Origin: CAOJBM01 sp051872535
GTDB lineage: Bacteria; Bacillota_I; Bacilli_A; RF39; UBA660
Direction: 5' to 3'
NCBI GenBank assembly: GCA_051872535.1
Contig: JBJEDY010000036.1
Span: 1-50,801 of the forward strand
DNA: 50,801 nucleotides
Positions 31,757 through 40,339 of this stretch are shown in pieces. The notes beneath the pieces were generated by a model. It was not told where the DNA came from. It ran no database searches and saw nothing but the letters and a program-made list of their open reading frames with translations. A program made the translations under genes and the position numbers. The number at the start of each line of letters is the position of its first letter. Within the stretch, counting starts at the first letter, position 1.

Positions 31757-33382
31757 CTATTCATACTCAACTATACTAGAATCAAATAAATCCTCAGCAA
31801 TAACATTAAGTTCATTATCATCACTTTCTGATTCATTATCATCTTGTATGGAAGTATCATTTTCATTTATATACTCATATATGATACCATCTTTTTTATT
31901 TTTTTTAAATACATCCATATTATAATTCCATTTTTCTTCTGTTAAACAAACAAATTTATAATTTTTATTAGTATAATTAGCAAATTCTTCACTAATAACA
32001 TTAAGTTTTTTGTTTATTAAGGTACAAGTCGAATCATTCTTATCAACTAAAACAGCATATTCATCTGATGCAAGTACTATACTTGAATCTACAAAAATTG
32101 AATATAAACTTTTGTTACTTAAAGAAATTTGTTCTAAGAAACTTTCCCAAATATTAATTAAATCAGCTTTAAATTGCTTATTTGCTTTCACAAAGCAATT
32201 ATTTACTCTTATTTCAATAACTTGATCTGACATAACATTTAATAATTGATCTTTATTTGCTTCTTGAATATTTTCATTTTCAGAAGCTTTTTCATCTTCA
32301 ATTATTTCCCGGGAAATAATTTCATCTTCTTTTTTTTCAAAATTATTTCCCGGGAAATAATTTTGATCTGTTTTCATATACTTAATCATTGTTAGTTCAA
32401 TTAATATATATGGGTTTAAATTAATATTAGCGGAATTTAAGCAATCATTTAAAGAAACTATTAATTCATAGATTAAATCAAATGAGACACTATTCTTTCC
32501 AACTTTTGATTGTAACGCTAATTCTTTCAGTTTGTTGATAATTTTTTCAATTAATACTACATAATTAATACCATTTTCTTTAAACTCATTTATTATTAAA
32601 CAAACATTATTTATATCACCATTTATAAAAGAATTAATTAACCCTTCAATTTTAATAGAAGAAACAGTACCAAAATTTTGATAAACATCATCTATACTTA
32701 TTTCTGATTTAGTTGAAGATAATTGATCAAGTATACTTAATGCATCTCTTAAACCACCGTTTGCAACATAAGCAATTTCTTTTAAAGCTTCGTCAGTAAT
32801 AGAAATATTTTCATTTTTACAAATAAACATTAAACGATCAAATATTTTTTCTTCAGATATAGGTTTAAAATCAAATCTTTGACATCTAGATAAAATAGTA
32901 ACTGGAACATTTTGAACATCAGTAGTAGCTAAAATAAATACAACATTTCCTGGTGGTTCTTCCAATGTAAGAAGTAAAGCGTTAAAAGCACTTGTTGATA
33001 ACATATGAACTTCATCAATTATATAAACTTTATATTTAGAATAAGAAGGAGCTATTTTAACATTATTAATTAATTCTCGAATCTCATCAACACCGTTATT
33101 TGATGCTGCATCAATTTCAATAATATCTGGATTGTTATCATTAATACAACACGCACAATGACCACAAGGATTTCCATCTTTTAAATCAGTACAATTAATT
33201 GCCTTAGCAAATATTTTAGCTGTACTAGTTTTGCCCGTTCCACGAGGACCAGTAAATATGTAAGCATGAGCTATTTTATCTGAAGTTATTGCATTTTTTA
33301 ATACTTGCATTGAATAATCTTGGCCTGAAACATCTGAAAAAGATTGTGGTCGGTACTTTCTATAAAGAACTTTATAATCCAT
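31757..33382 (-). CDS. dnaX: DNA polymerase III gamma/tau subunit
   Basis: A 541-aa clamp-loader motor. Walker A is FTGPRGTGKTSTAK, followed by a zinc knuckle (CGHCACC), Walker B YIIDEVHML and LLTLEEPP. The acidic, low-complexity linker at about 340-400 is poorly conserved in the family, and two perfect Noc-binding sequences lie within it. They encode NYFPGNN and EIISREII, so the linker appears to host them at little protein cost. An extended -10 promoter lies upstream. Confidence 0.97.
   Translation of the reverse strand: MDYKVLYRKYRPQSFSDVSGQDYSMQVLKNAITSDKIAHAYIFTGPRGTGKTSTAKIFAKAINCTDLKDGNPCGHCACCINDNNPDIIEIDAASNNGVDEIRELINNVKIAPSYSKYKVYIIDEVHMLSTSAFNALLLTLEEPPGNVVFILATTDVQNVPVTILSRCQRFDFKPISEEKIFDRLMFICKNENISITDEALKEIAYVANGGLRDALSILDQLSSTKSEISIDDVYQNFGTVSSIKIEGLINSFINGDINNVCLIINEFKENGINYVVLIEKIINKLKELALQSKVGKNSVSFDLIYELIVSLNDCLNSANINLNPYILIELTMIKYMKTDQNYFPGNNFEKKEDEIISREIIEDEKASENENIQEANKDQLLNVMSDQVIEIRVNNCFVKANKQFKADLINIWESFLEQISLSNKSLYSIFVDSSIVLASDEYAVLVDKNDSTCTLINKKLNVISEEFANYTNKNYKFVCLTEEKWNYNMDVFKKNKKDGIIYEYINENDTSIQDDNESESDDNELNVIAEDLFDSSIVEYE
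32304..32317. promoter_or_regulatory. Noc-binding sequence 2 (inside dnaX)
   Basis: Perfect ATTTCCCGGGAAAT with additional symmetrical A/T flanks, 27 bp from the next copy. Confidence 0.85.
32345..32358. promoter_or_regulatory. Noc-binding sequence 3 (inside dnaX)
   Basis: Perfect ATTTCCCGGGAAAT. The symmetry extends outward to AAAATT on the left and AATTTT on the right. It is centred 41 bp (nearly four helical turns) from copy 2. Confidence 0.85.
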
Positions 33383-33409
33383 AAAAAAAACTCCTCTTTC
33401 ACTGTATAA

Positions 33410-33420
33410 ATTATACCACA
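33410..33420 (-). promoter_or_regulatory. Extended -10 promoter of dnaX
   Basis: TGGTATAAT on the minus strand, about 28-36 bp upstream of the dnaX start. There is no strong -35. No SRP RNA gene is present here, although Bacillus has one between tadA and dnaX; the gap is only 53 bp. Confidence 0.6.
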
Positions 33421-33435
33421 GAATAGAGTAGATTG

Positions 33436-33852
33436 TTATCTTTTATCTTTAAAAAAATCACTTAATATTTGCTGATATTCTTTTTTATATTCAATACTAT
33501 TAATTTCCGTCATGTTGTCGATAATTTTTTTTGTTCTTTGACAATCAAGAAGATAAAAAACATGATTAATTCTTGATTCTTCAATTATTCTTTGACACAT
33601 TTCACATGGTTTAAGAGATACATACATATAATATCCATCTAATCGCCAATCTTTTATCTTTTTTTCTGCTTTTTCTATTGCATTTATTTCAGCATGACCT
33701 AAAACGCTATATTTTTTTCGGCGATTATTCATACTCTGGGAAATAATATGATTATCCTTATCAGTAATAATACAAGAAACAGGAACTTCATCTTGTTGTA
33801 CGTTTTTTAAAGCATTATTTATCAATTTTTTATATATTTTTTCTTTTTTCAT
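33436..33852 (-). CDS. tadA: tRNA adenosine deaminase TadA
   Basis: A zinc deaminase of about 138 aa that converts A34 to inosine in tRNA-Arg. The active site is GHAEINAIEKA, and the zinc cysteines are in SLKPCEMCQRIIEES. I chose the ATG at 33852 with GGAG upstream; the open frame continues to 33957 without support. It is short and slightly divergent, so another cytidine/adenosine deaminase role is possible, but the position before dnaX is that of tadA in Bacillus. Confidence 0.88.
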   Translation of the reverse strand: MKKEKIYKKLINNALKNVQQDEVPVSCIITDKDNHIISQSMNNRRKKYSVLGHAEINAIEKAEKKIKDWRLDGYYMYVSLKPCEMCQRIIEESRINHVFYLLDCQRTKKIIDNMTEINSIEYKKEYQQILSDFFKDKR

Positions 33853-34002
33853 AAGTACTCCATTAAAAAAGTGCACACAAACATTAATTATTAAAGCTGC
33901 TATCTTCCGATTCTGACTTGGTTCTAATATGTTTGTTGCACGTATTAATATTATCATTTATTATTTTATTTTTCAATTTTATTTATATAATTGTATAAAA
34001 TT

Positions 34003-34016
34003 ATTTCCCGGGAAAT
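34003..34016. promoter_or_regulatory. Noc-binding sequence 4, beside parS
   Basis: Perfect ATTTCCCGGGAAAT, with symmetry extended to AAAATT on the left and AATTTT on the right, 11 bp from the first parS site. Confidence 0.88.
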
Positions 34017-34027
34017 AATTTTAATAA

Positions 34028-34043
34028 TGTTTCACGTGAAACA
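34028..34043. promoter_or_regulatory. parS site 1
   Basis: TGTTTCACGTGAAACA, identical to the Bacillus parS consensus. The symmetry extends further on both sides (TAATAA to TTATTA). It is the nucleation site for ParB/Spo0J loading and condensin recruitment. It lies in the tadA-gyrA gap, about 9 kb from dnaA. Confidence 0.95.
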
Positions 34044-34065
34044 TTATTATGCACATATTAAAAGA

Positions 34066-34081
34066 TGTTTCACGTGAAACA
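34066..34081. promoter_or_regulatory. parS site 2
   Basis: A second perfect TGTTTCACGTGAAACA, centred 38 bp from the first. The symmetry extends to AAAAGA on the left and TCTTTT on the right. As RNA it forms a hairpin with a short U-tract 8 nt after the gyrA stop, so it may also act as the gyrA terminator. Confidence 0.95.
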
Positions 34082-34089
34082 TCTTTTAA

Positions 34090-36555
34090 TTATTCACCAG
34101 TTTTGTTTATGTCTGATAATATACTATTATTTTCTTCTATCTCATTATCATCTTTTTTATCTACCAAACTAATTGTAGAAACTTTTTGTCCTTCACGCAA
34201 ATTAATTAATCTAACACCTTGTGTAACACGTCCAAGAGTTGATATTTGATCAAGTGGCATTCTTATTACCATACCAGAATCAGTAATAATTATTACATCC
34301 TGATTTTCTGAAGTTACTTCAAAATCTGCAATTGGACCATTTTTTTCAGTAATACTTAATGCTTTAACACCTTTACTACCACGCTTAGTTTCTCTAAATT
34401 CACGAACGTTTGTTTTCTTTCCGTAACCTTTTTCAGTAACAATTAAAATAGAATCTTCATCTGTAGCAATTTCTGCTCCAATACAAGTACTGTCATCTAA
34501 ATCAATTCCTTTAACACCTGAAGCTGTTCTACCCATAACACGAACATTGTTTTCGTCAAATTTAACCATACGACCAGCAGATGATCCTAAAAGAACTGAA
34601 TTATTTCCATTAGTCTTTAATACTTGAATCAATTCATCATTTTCTCTAAGTGTGATGGCAATCTTACCATTAGTACGAATATTATCAAACTCAGATAATA
34701 TAGTTCTCTTAACAATACCATCTTTCGTAACAAATAATAAATACTTAGACTCATCTTCCTTAGAAACTTTAACAACTGACTTAATCATTTCATCCTTTTC
34801 GATTTGAAGTAAATTTACAATTGGAATACCTTTAGAAGTACGTCCAAATTCTGGAATCTCATAACCTTTAATACGATATACTTTACCTTTATTTGTAAAG
34901 AATAATACAAAATCATGTGTGGATAAATTAATCATATGTTTAACATAATCTTCCTCATTTGTGGACATTCCTTTAACTCCAACTCCACCACGATTTTGAG
35001 ATTTTACTGCATCAGATACAAATCTCTTAATATATCCATTATTTGTTAAAGAAATCATAATATTTTCTTCTGGAATTAATGATTCATCTTCAATAAATTC
35101 GATTGCTGTCATGTCAATCTTTGTTCTTCTTTCATCACCGAACTTATTCTTTATTTCTGTCATTTCTTCTTTGATTATATTATATACTTTTTCATCACTA
35201 GCTAAAATTGAGCGTAATTCAGCAATTTCTTTCATCAATTCAGCAAGTTCAGATTCAATTTTATCTCTTTCTAATCCAGTTAATCTACGTAATCTCATAT
35301 CTAGAATAGCTTGAGCTTGAATATCATCTAAACCAAATCTTTCAATTAATCCAGATTTCGCTTCTTGATCACTTTTAGAAGCTCTAATTAATTTAACAAC
35401 TTCATCAATATTATCTAAAGCAATCTTTAATCCTTCTAAAATATGTGCTCTTTCTTCTGCTTTCTTTAAATTATATTTAGTTCTACGTATAATAATTTCT
35501 TTCTGATATTCAACGTACTTAGAAATAATATCTTTAAGGCCTAAAGTTTTCGGAACACCTTGATCTAACATCAAAAAGATAATACCAAATGTTGTTTGAA
35601 AATCTGTATGTTTAAATAATTGATTTAAAACAACTTGAGGATTTGCATCTTTTTTTAAAGTAATAGTAATTTTTATACCATTTTTTAAATCTGAATGATA
35701 ATCTGAAATACCTTCAATAACTTTGTTATGCACTAATTCTGCAACCTTGTTCTTAAGATCTAAAGTATTAACACCATAAGGAACTTCATCAACTACAATA
35801 TAATGTCTTCCATTTTTTTCTTCAATAGTAGCTTTACTACGTATAGTAATTGATCCTCTTCCAGTTTCATAAGCTTTCTTTATTCCTGAGTTTCCAAGAA
35901 TAATTCCACCTGTAGGAAAATCTGGACCTTTAATAATTTGCATTAATTCTTCTAAAGTAATGTCTTTATTATCAATATATGCAATACAACCATCAATAAC
36001 TTCACATAAATTATGTGGTGGAATATTTGTTGCCATACCAACAGCAATACCCATTGTACCATTCACTAAAATATTAGGAAATCTTGATGGTAATATAGCT
36101 GGTTCTTTTTCACTATCATCAAAATTTGGAATCATATCAACAGTTTCTTTATTAATATCTCTTAATAATTCTAAAGACATCTTTGACAATCTTGATTCAG
36201 TATAACGCATCGCTGCAGCACCATAACCTTCTATATTACCAAAGTTACCATGCCCATCAACTAACATATAACGATAACTAAAATCTTGAGCCATTCTTAC
36301 CATAGCTTCATAAATACTTGAATCTCCATGAGGATGATATTTTCCCATTACATCCCCGACAATTCTTGCACTTTTTTTATGAGGTTTATCAGGAGTATAT
36401 CCAGATTCATACATTGAATACATTATTCTTCTATGAACTGGCTTTAAACCATCTCTTAAATCTGGTAAAGCTCTTGCTACAATGACACTCATTGAGTAAT
36501 CTAAAAATGAATCTCTAACTTCTTTTTCAATATTATTATTTTCTAATCTATCCAT
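34090..36555 (-). CDS. gyrA: DNA gyrase subunit A
   Basis: A protein of about 821 aa. The catalytic Tyr is in AAMRYTES. The quinolone region reads HPHGDSSIYEAMVRMAQ, with the wild-type Ser and Glu. The C-terminal beta-pinwheel has the GyrA-box-like QNRGGVGVKGM and ends in an acidic tail. It follows gyrB after 14 bp. I chose the ATG at 36555 (GGGAGGT upstream) over the TTG at 36561, which is too close to the SD. Confidence 0.98.
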   Translation of the reverse strand: MDRLENNNIEKEVRDSFLDYSMSVIVARALPDLRDGLKPVHRRIMYSMYESGYTPDKPHKKSARIVGDVMGKYHPHGDSSIYEAMVRMAQDFSYRYMLVDGHGNFGNIEGYGAAAMRYTESRLSKMSLELLRDINKETVDMIPNFDDSEKEPAILPSRFPNILVNGTMGIAVGMATNIPPHNLCEVIDGCIAYIDNKDITLEELMQIIKGPDFPTGGIILGNSGIKKAYETGRGSITIRSKATIEEKNGRHYIVVDEVPYGVNTLDLKNKVAELVHNKVIEGISDYHSDLKNGIKITITLKKDANPQVVLNQLFKHTDFQTTFGIIFLMLDQGVPKTLGLKDIISKYVEYQKEIIIRRTKYNLKKAEERAHILEGLKIALDNIDEVVKLIRASKSDQEAKSGLIERFGLDDIQAQAILDMRLRRLTGLERDKIESELAELMKEIAELRSILASDEKVYNIIKEEMTEIKNKFGDERRTKIDMTAIEFIEDESLIPEENIMISLTNNGYIKRFVSDAVKSQNRGGVGVKGMSTNEEDYVKHMINLSTHDFVLFFTNKGKVYRIKGYEIPEFGRTSKGIPIVNLLQIEKDEMIKSVVKVSKEDESKYLLFVTKDGIVKRTILSEFDNIRTNGKIAITLRENDELIQVLKTNGNNSVLLGSSAGRMVKFDENNVRVMGRTASGVKGIDLDDSTCIGAEIATDEDSILIVTEKGYGKKTNVREFRETKRGSKGVKALSITEKNGPIADFEVTSENQDVIIITDSGMVIRMPLDQISTLGRVTQGVRLINLREGQKVSTISLVDKKDDNEIEENNSILSDINKTGE

Positions 36556-36569
36556 ATCCAAATACCTCC

Positions 36570-38483
36570 CTAAGCATCCAAATTCTGTACATATACAGCA
36601 TTTTCTTCAATAAATTGTCTTCTAGGTTCAACTTCATCACCCATTAATTTAGAGAATACTTCATCTGCAGTTCTTGTATCTTCAACTGTAATTCTTCTAA
36701 GAATACGTTTTTCAATATCCATTGTTGTTTCATTTAATTCTTCAGCATCCATTTCTCCTAAACCTTTCATACGCAGAATATCTCTCTTAGTTTCAGGTTT
36801 AAGAGTTGCTAAATATTCATCTCTTTCTTTTTCATCAAGAACATATTTAATAGTTTGTCCATGTTTTATACAATATAAAGGCGGTTGTGCAGCATAAACA
36901 TGACCTGCCTCCACAATTGGTCTAAAAAATCTATAAAACAACGTAAGTAATAAAACACGAATATGAGCACCATCAACATCAGCATCTGTCATAATAATTA
37001 TTTTATTATATCTTAATTTTGATAAATCAAATTCATCACCAATTCCTGTACCAAATGCAGTAATTATAGATCTAATCTCTTCATTATTTAATGCTCTATC
37101 TAATCTTGCTTTTTCAACATTCAAAATTTTACCTCTTAATGGAAGAATTGCTTGTGTCATACTATTACGTCCTTTAATAGCTGAACCACCAGCAGAATCT
37201 CCTTCGACAAGAAATATTTCACATTCAGAAGGATCTTTGCTCTTACAATCTGATAACTTACCATAGAAATTAGTTACATCTAAATCTCCTTTACGACGTG
37301 TAAGTTCTCTTGCTTTCTTTGCAGCAAGTCTTGCACGTGATGCAGTCATTGATTTTTCTAAAATAGTTCTTGCAATTTCAGGATTTTCTAATAAAAATCT
37401 TTCAAGACCATTACTAAAAACATCATCTGCTATTTTTCTAACTTCTGCATTACCTAATTTTGTTTTAGTTTGACCTTCAAATTGTGGATCTGGATGTTTA
37501 CAAGAAATAATCATTGTTAAACCTTCACGAACATCTTCTCCGGTAAGTGGATCATCATTTTCTTTTAAGATTTTATTATTTTTAGCATAAGCATTAATAA
37601 TTCTCGTTAAAGATCTCTTAACACCATCTTCGTGAGTTCCACCTTCATAAGTACTAATATTATTAGTAAAAGAATAAATACTTGAGTTATAGTCTTCATT
37701 ATATTGAAAAGCTACTTCTATAGATATATTATTTTCATTTCCTTCAACATAAACAACATTATCATGAAGAACTTTTTTGTTTTTATTTAATTTATTAACA
37801 AATTCAATAATTCCACCATTATAGATATATTCATTTCTTTTTTCATCTTCTCTTAAATCTTTTAAAATAATACGTAATCCTTTATTTAAAAATGCTAATT
37901 CTTCTAATCTTGTAGCTAAAGTATCATAATTATATATAGTTGTTTCTTTAAATATTTCTGGATCTGGTTTAAATGTTACAGTAGTTCCAGTACGATCTTT
38001 AGAACACTCATCGATTACTTTAAGTGGCTCAACTGAATGACCACCATTTTCAAATCTTTGATAATATACTTTACCATCTTTATAGATTCTTACTTCTAAC
38101 CAAGAAGATAAAGCATTAACTACAGATGCTCCAACACCATGTAACCCTCCTGAAACTTTATATCCACTACCACCAAATTTACCACCAGCATGTAATACTG
38201 TAAAAATAGTCTCGACAGTACTTAAACCTGTCTTAGTATTAATTCCAGTTGGAATACCACGACCATCATCTTTAACTGTAATAACATTGTTTTTTTCAAT
38301 AATAACTTCAATATCATCACAGTATCCAGCTAATGCCTCATCTACAGCATTATCAACAATTTCCCATACTAAATGATGTAATCCCCTTTCACTAGTAGTA
38401 CCGATATACATACCTGGTCTTTTTCTTACTGCTTCTAATCCTTCTAATACTTGAATATCACTATCATTATACTCATGTTGCAT
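36570..38483 (-). CDS. gyrB: DNA gyrase subunit B
   Basis: A 637-aa GHKL ATPase and Toprim subunit. IVDNAVDEALAGYCDDIEV and GGLHGVGASVVNAL form the ATP site. VEGDSAGGSA and DADVDGAHIR form the metal site of the Toprim domain. It starts with GGAGGTT upstream, 1 bp after recF. The Bacillus gene remB (yaaB) between recF and gyrB is absent. Confidence 0.98.
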   Translation of the reverse strand: MQHEYNDSDIQVLEGLEAVRKRPGMYIGTTSERGLHHLVWEIVDNAVDEALAGYCDDIEVIIEKNNVITVKDDGRGIPTGINTKTGLSTVETIFTVLHAGGKFGGSGYKVSGGLHGVGASVVNALSSWLEVRIYKDGKVYYQRFENGGHSVEPLKVIDECSKDRTGTTVTFKPDPEIFKETTIYNYDTLATRLEELAFLNKGLRIILKDLREDEKRNEYIYNGGIIEFVNKLNKNKKVLHDNVVYVEGNENNISIEVAFQYNEDYNSSIYSFTNNISTYEGGTHEDGVKRSLTRIINAYAKNNKILKENDDPLTGEDVREGLTMIISCKHPDPQFEGQTKTKLGNAEVRKIADDVFSNGLERFLLENPEIARTILEKSMTASRARLAAKKARELTRRKGDLDVTNFYGKLSDCKSKDPSECEIFLVEGDSAGGSAIKGRNSMTQAILPLRGKILNVEKARLDRALNNEEIRSIITAFGTGIGDEFDLSKLRYNKIIIMTDADVDGAHIRVLLLTLFYRFFRPIVEAGHVYAAQPPLYCIKHGQTIKYVLDEKERDEYLATLKPETKRDILRMKGLGEMDAEELNETTMDIEKRILRRITVEDTRTADEVFSKLMGDEVEPRRQFIEENAVYVQNLDA

Positions 38484-38484
38484 T

Positions 38485-39576
38485 TTATAAAACCTCCATT
38501 ATACATCCATTTTCTATATGGATTAATTTACTTTTTTCTAATATTTTTTTATCAACTATTGATATATCTGTTGTTGTGATAAAAGTTTGAATATCATTAT
38601 CTAATAAACTCAATAAATTATTAATTTTTGTATTATCTAATTCACTAAATAAATCATCTAATATAAGAATTGGACAATCTTTCTTATGTTGTTTAAATAT
38701 TTCTATTTCTGCTAACTTATACGAAATAATAGCATTTTTTTGTTGTCCTTCAGATCCATAATCTTTTAAACTTTTTTCATTTTTTAAAAATACTATATCA
38801 TCATGATGTATACCAATTTGTGTTTTTCCTAAAATAATATCTCTTTGTCTATTTTTTTTATATAATTCTTTTATTTGCTTTTCATCTAAAGAACTATAAT
38901 TAGAAATATAATTAATTTTAAGACCATCTTCATTGGTAATTTTTTTATAAATTTCTTCAATAAAACTATTAAGTTCATTTATAAATTTTGTACGATAATT
39001 ACAAATAACCATACCAATTTTTATAAGTTTATCTGTTAAAATATCTAAATAATCACCATCAGTATTTGCATTAATATTCATTGTCTTTAAATACATATTT
39101 CTCTGTTTTAAAGTTTTATTATAAGTATTTAATAACTTTAAATAATTAATATTCAATTCTGAAATATCGATATTAAGATTTTTTCTTCGAACACTAGGTG
39201 TATCTTTTATAATCCTTAAATCATCAGGATTAAATAAAATTACGTTAATTTTCGAAATATACTCACTTAATTTCACTACTTTATTATTATTTATTTTAAC
39301 TTTTTTTCCTTCTGAAGAAATTACTATTTGATAATTAGTATCTACTAATTGTTTAACTGTTCCTTCAATTTTTGTCCATTCACAGTTGTTCATAATTAGC
39401 ACTTTATCAACAGTTCCTCTAAATGACTTTGTTAAAGCTAAAACATAAATAGCTTCAATTAAATTAGTTTTTCCCATACCATTATTTCCATAAATTAAAT
39501 TATAACTTGGGGAAAATGTTATATTCATTCTCTCATAATTTCTGAAATTTACTAAATTTAATTGTCGTATTTGCAT
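38485..39576 (-). CDS. recF: DNA replication and repair protein RecF
   Basis: A 363-aa SMC-like ATPase with Walker A YGNNGMGKTNLIEAI, the signature region KDYGSEGQQKNAI and Walker B PILILDDLFSELD. It loads RecA with RecO and RecR at gaps. It begins a recF-gyrB-gyrA transcript, since a terminator closes comK just upstream. TATAATT-like sequence occurs near 39640. Confidence 0.97.
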   Translation of the reverse strand: MQIRQLNLVNFRNYERMNITFSPSYNLIYGNNGMGKTNLIEAIYVLALTKSFRGTVDKVLIMNNCEWTKIEGTVKQLVDTNYQIVISSEGKKVKINNNKVVKLSEYISKINVILFNPDDLRIIKDTPSVRRKNLNIDISELNINYLKLLNTYNKTLKQRNMYLKTMNINANTDGDYLDILTDKLIKIGMVICNYRTKFINELNSFIEEIYKKITNEDGLKINYISNYSSLDEKQIKELYKKNRQRDIILGKTQIGIHHDDIVFLKNEKSLKDYGSEGQQKNAIISYKLAEIEIFKQHKKDCPILILDDLFSELDNTKINNLLSLLDNDIQTFITTTDISIVDKKILEKSKLIHIENGCIMEVL

Positions 39577-39696
39577 TTTTGCCCTCTCTTAAGTCCATAT
39601 AGTAAAATTATGGGTATATGAATACTCCTATACCTAAGTATAATTATATCACAAAATAACCAGTTATTCACAATTTTTTTACATTATTTTATAAAA

Positions 39697-39723
39697 AATC
39701 ATCAATTTATTTTTTTGATGATT
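39697..39723 (-). terminator. Terminator of comK
   Basis: AATCATCAA (39697-39705) pairs perfectly with TTGATGATT (39715-39723), followed by a T-run on the minus strand, directly after the comK stop. Confidence 0.8.
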
Positions 39724-39737
39724 CTTTTCTTTTATAT

Positions 39738-40217
39738 TTAATCTTCTTTATCATATGTATTATGTTTTTTTATTTCATTTTTTCGATTTCTAAACATAGA
39801 TTCTAATTTTGTTGCTCTAAGAACTTGATTATCAAAAGAACCAAAAGATACTTTTAATAGTAAATTTTTATTATTTTTAAAATTAACTACAGAATAAATA
39901 TCTTCTTTTTTATAACTATCGATATGATTTAAAGCTATCCAAGCACAATCTTTTAAACGAGGTGATGAAATAGGAAAAAAGATTATACTTTTACTTTCTT
40001 CAACAATTATTGGTACTTTATGTGTAATACCAGTTAAATTTGTTGTACCTTTTTTTCTTCCTTCATAAGAACTACCAAAATATTCGCAGCTATCTTCGAT
40101 AATTTTATTTGCTTCTTTGTTAATAAGAAAACTATTATCTACTTCATAAACTTGTGTAATTTCTTCACTTATTGGTAATAGAGCTATTGTTTCTTCATTT
40201 ATTTCATAATTGTCCAT
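39738..40217 (-). CDS. comK: ComK-family competence transcription factor
   Basis: A 159-aa protein with the ComK core: NYEINEETIALLPI at the start, then FGSSYEGRKKGT, LTGITHKVPIIV, FFPISSPRLKDCAWIALNHI and LKVSFGSF. ComK binds minor-groove A-tract boxes and activates DNA-uptake genes. The length is close to other homologues, though it is shorter than B. subtilis ComK (192 aa). It occupies the place where Bacillus has yaaA, between dnaN and recF, and is framed by terminators on both sides, so it is an independent unit. Two SDs (AGGAGGTG and GGGGGAT) precede the ATG. Confidence 0.9.
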   Translation of the reverse strand: MDNYEINEETIALLPISEEITQVYEVDNSFLINKEANKIIEDSCEYFGSSYEGRKKGTTNLTGITHKVPIIVEESKSIIFFPISSPRLKDCAWIALNHIDSYKKEDIYSVVNFKNNKNLLLKVSFGSFDNQVLRATKLESMFRNRKNEIKKHNTYDKED

Positions 40218-40317
40218 CTAAATCCCCCTTTCTTGCACCTCCTTATACCAAAAGAAAATGTCGATATTTATCATTATTTGTCAAATGAATTATAAATTTT
40301 ATATTTTTGTCAAAAAA

Positions 40318-40339
40318 AAAGACATTTTAGTATGTCTTT
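40318..40339 (-). terminator. Terminator of dnaN
   Basis: AAAGACAT and ATGTCTTT form the stem, followed by nine T on the minus strand. It overlaps the dnaN stop codon and separates dnaN from comK. Confidence 0.85.

Noticed and set aside
33383..33435. SRP RNA (scr/ffs) expected between tadA and dnaX
   Set aside because: The gap is 53 bp, contains a promoter, and has no room for or trace of the SRP hairpin.
40218..40317. ComK boxes (AAAA-N5-TTTT) for autoregulation upstream of comK
   Set aside because: A-tracts are present, but in DNA this AT-rich the match is not better than chance.
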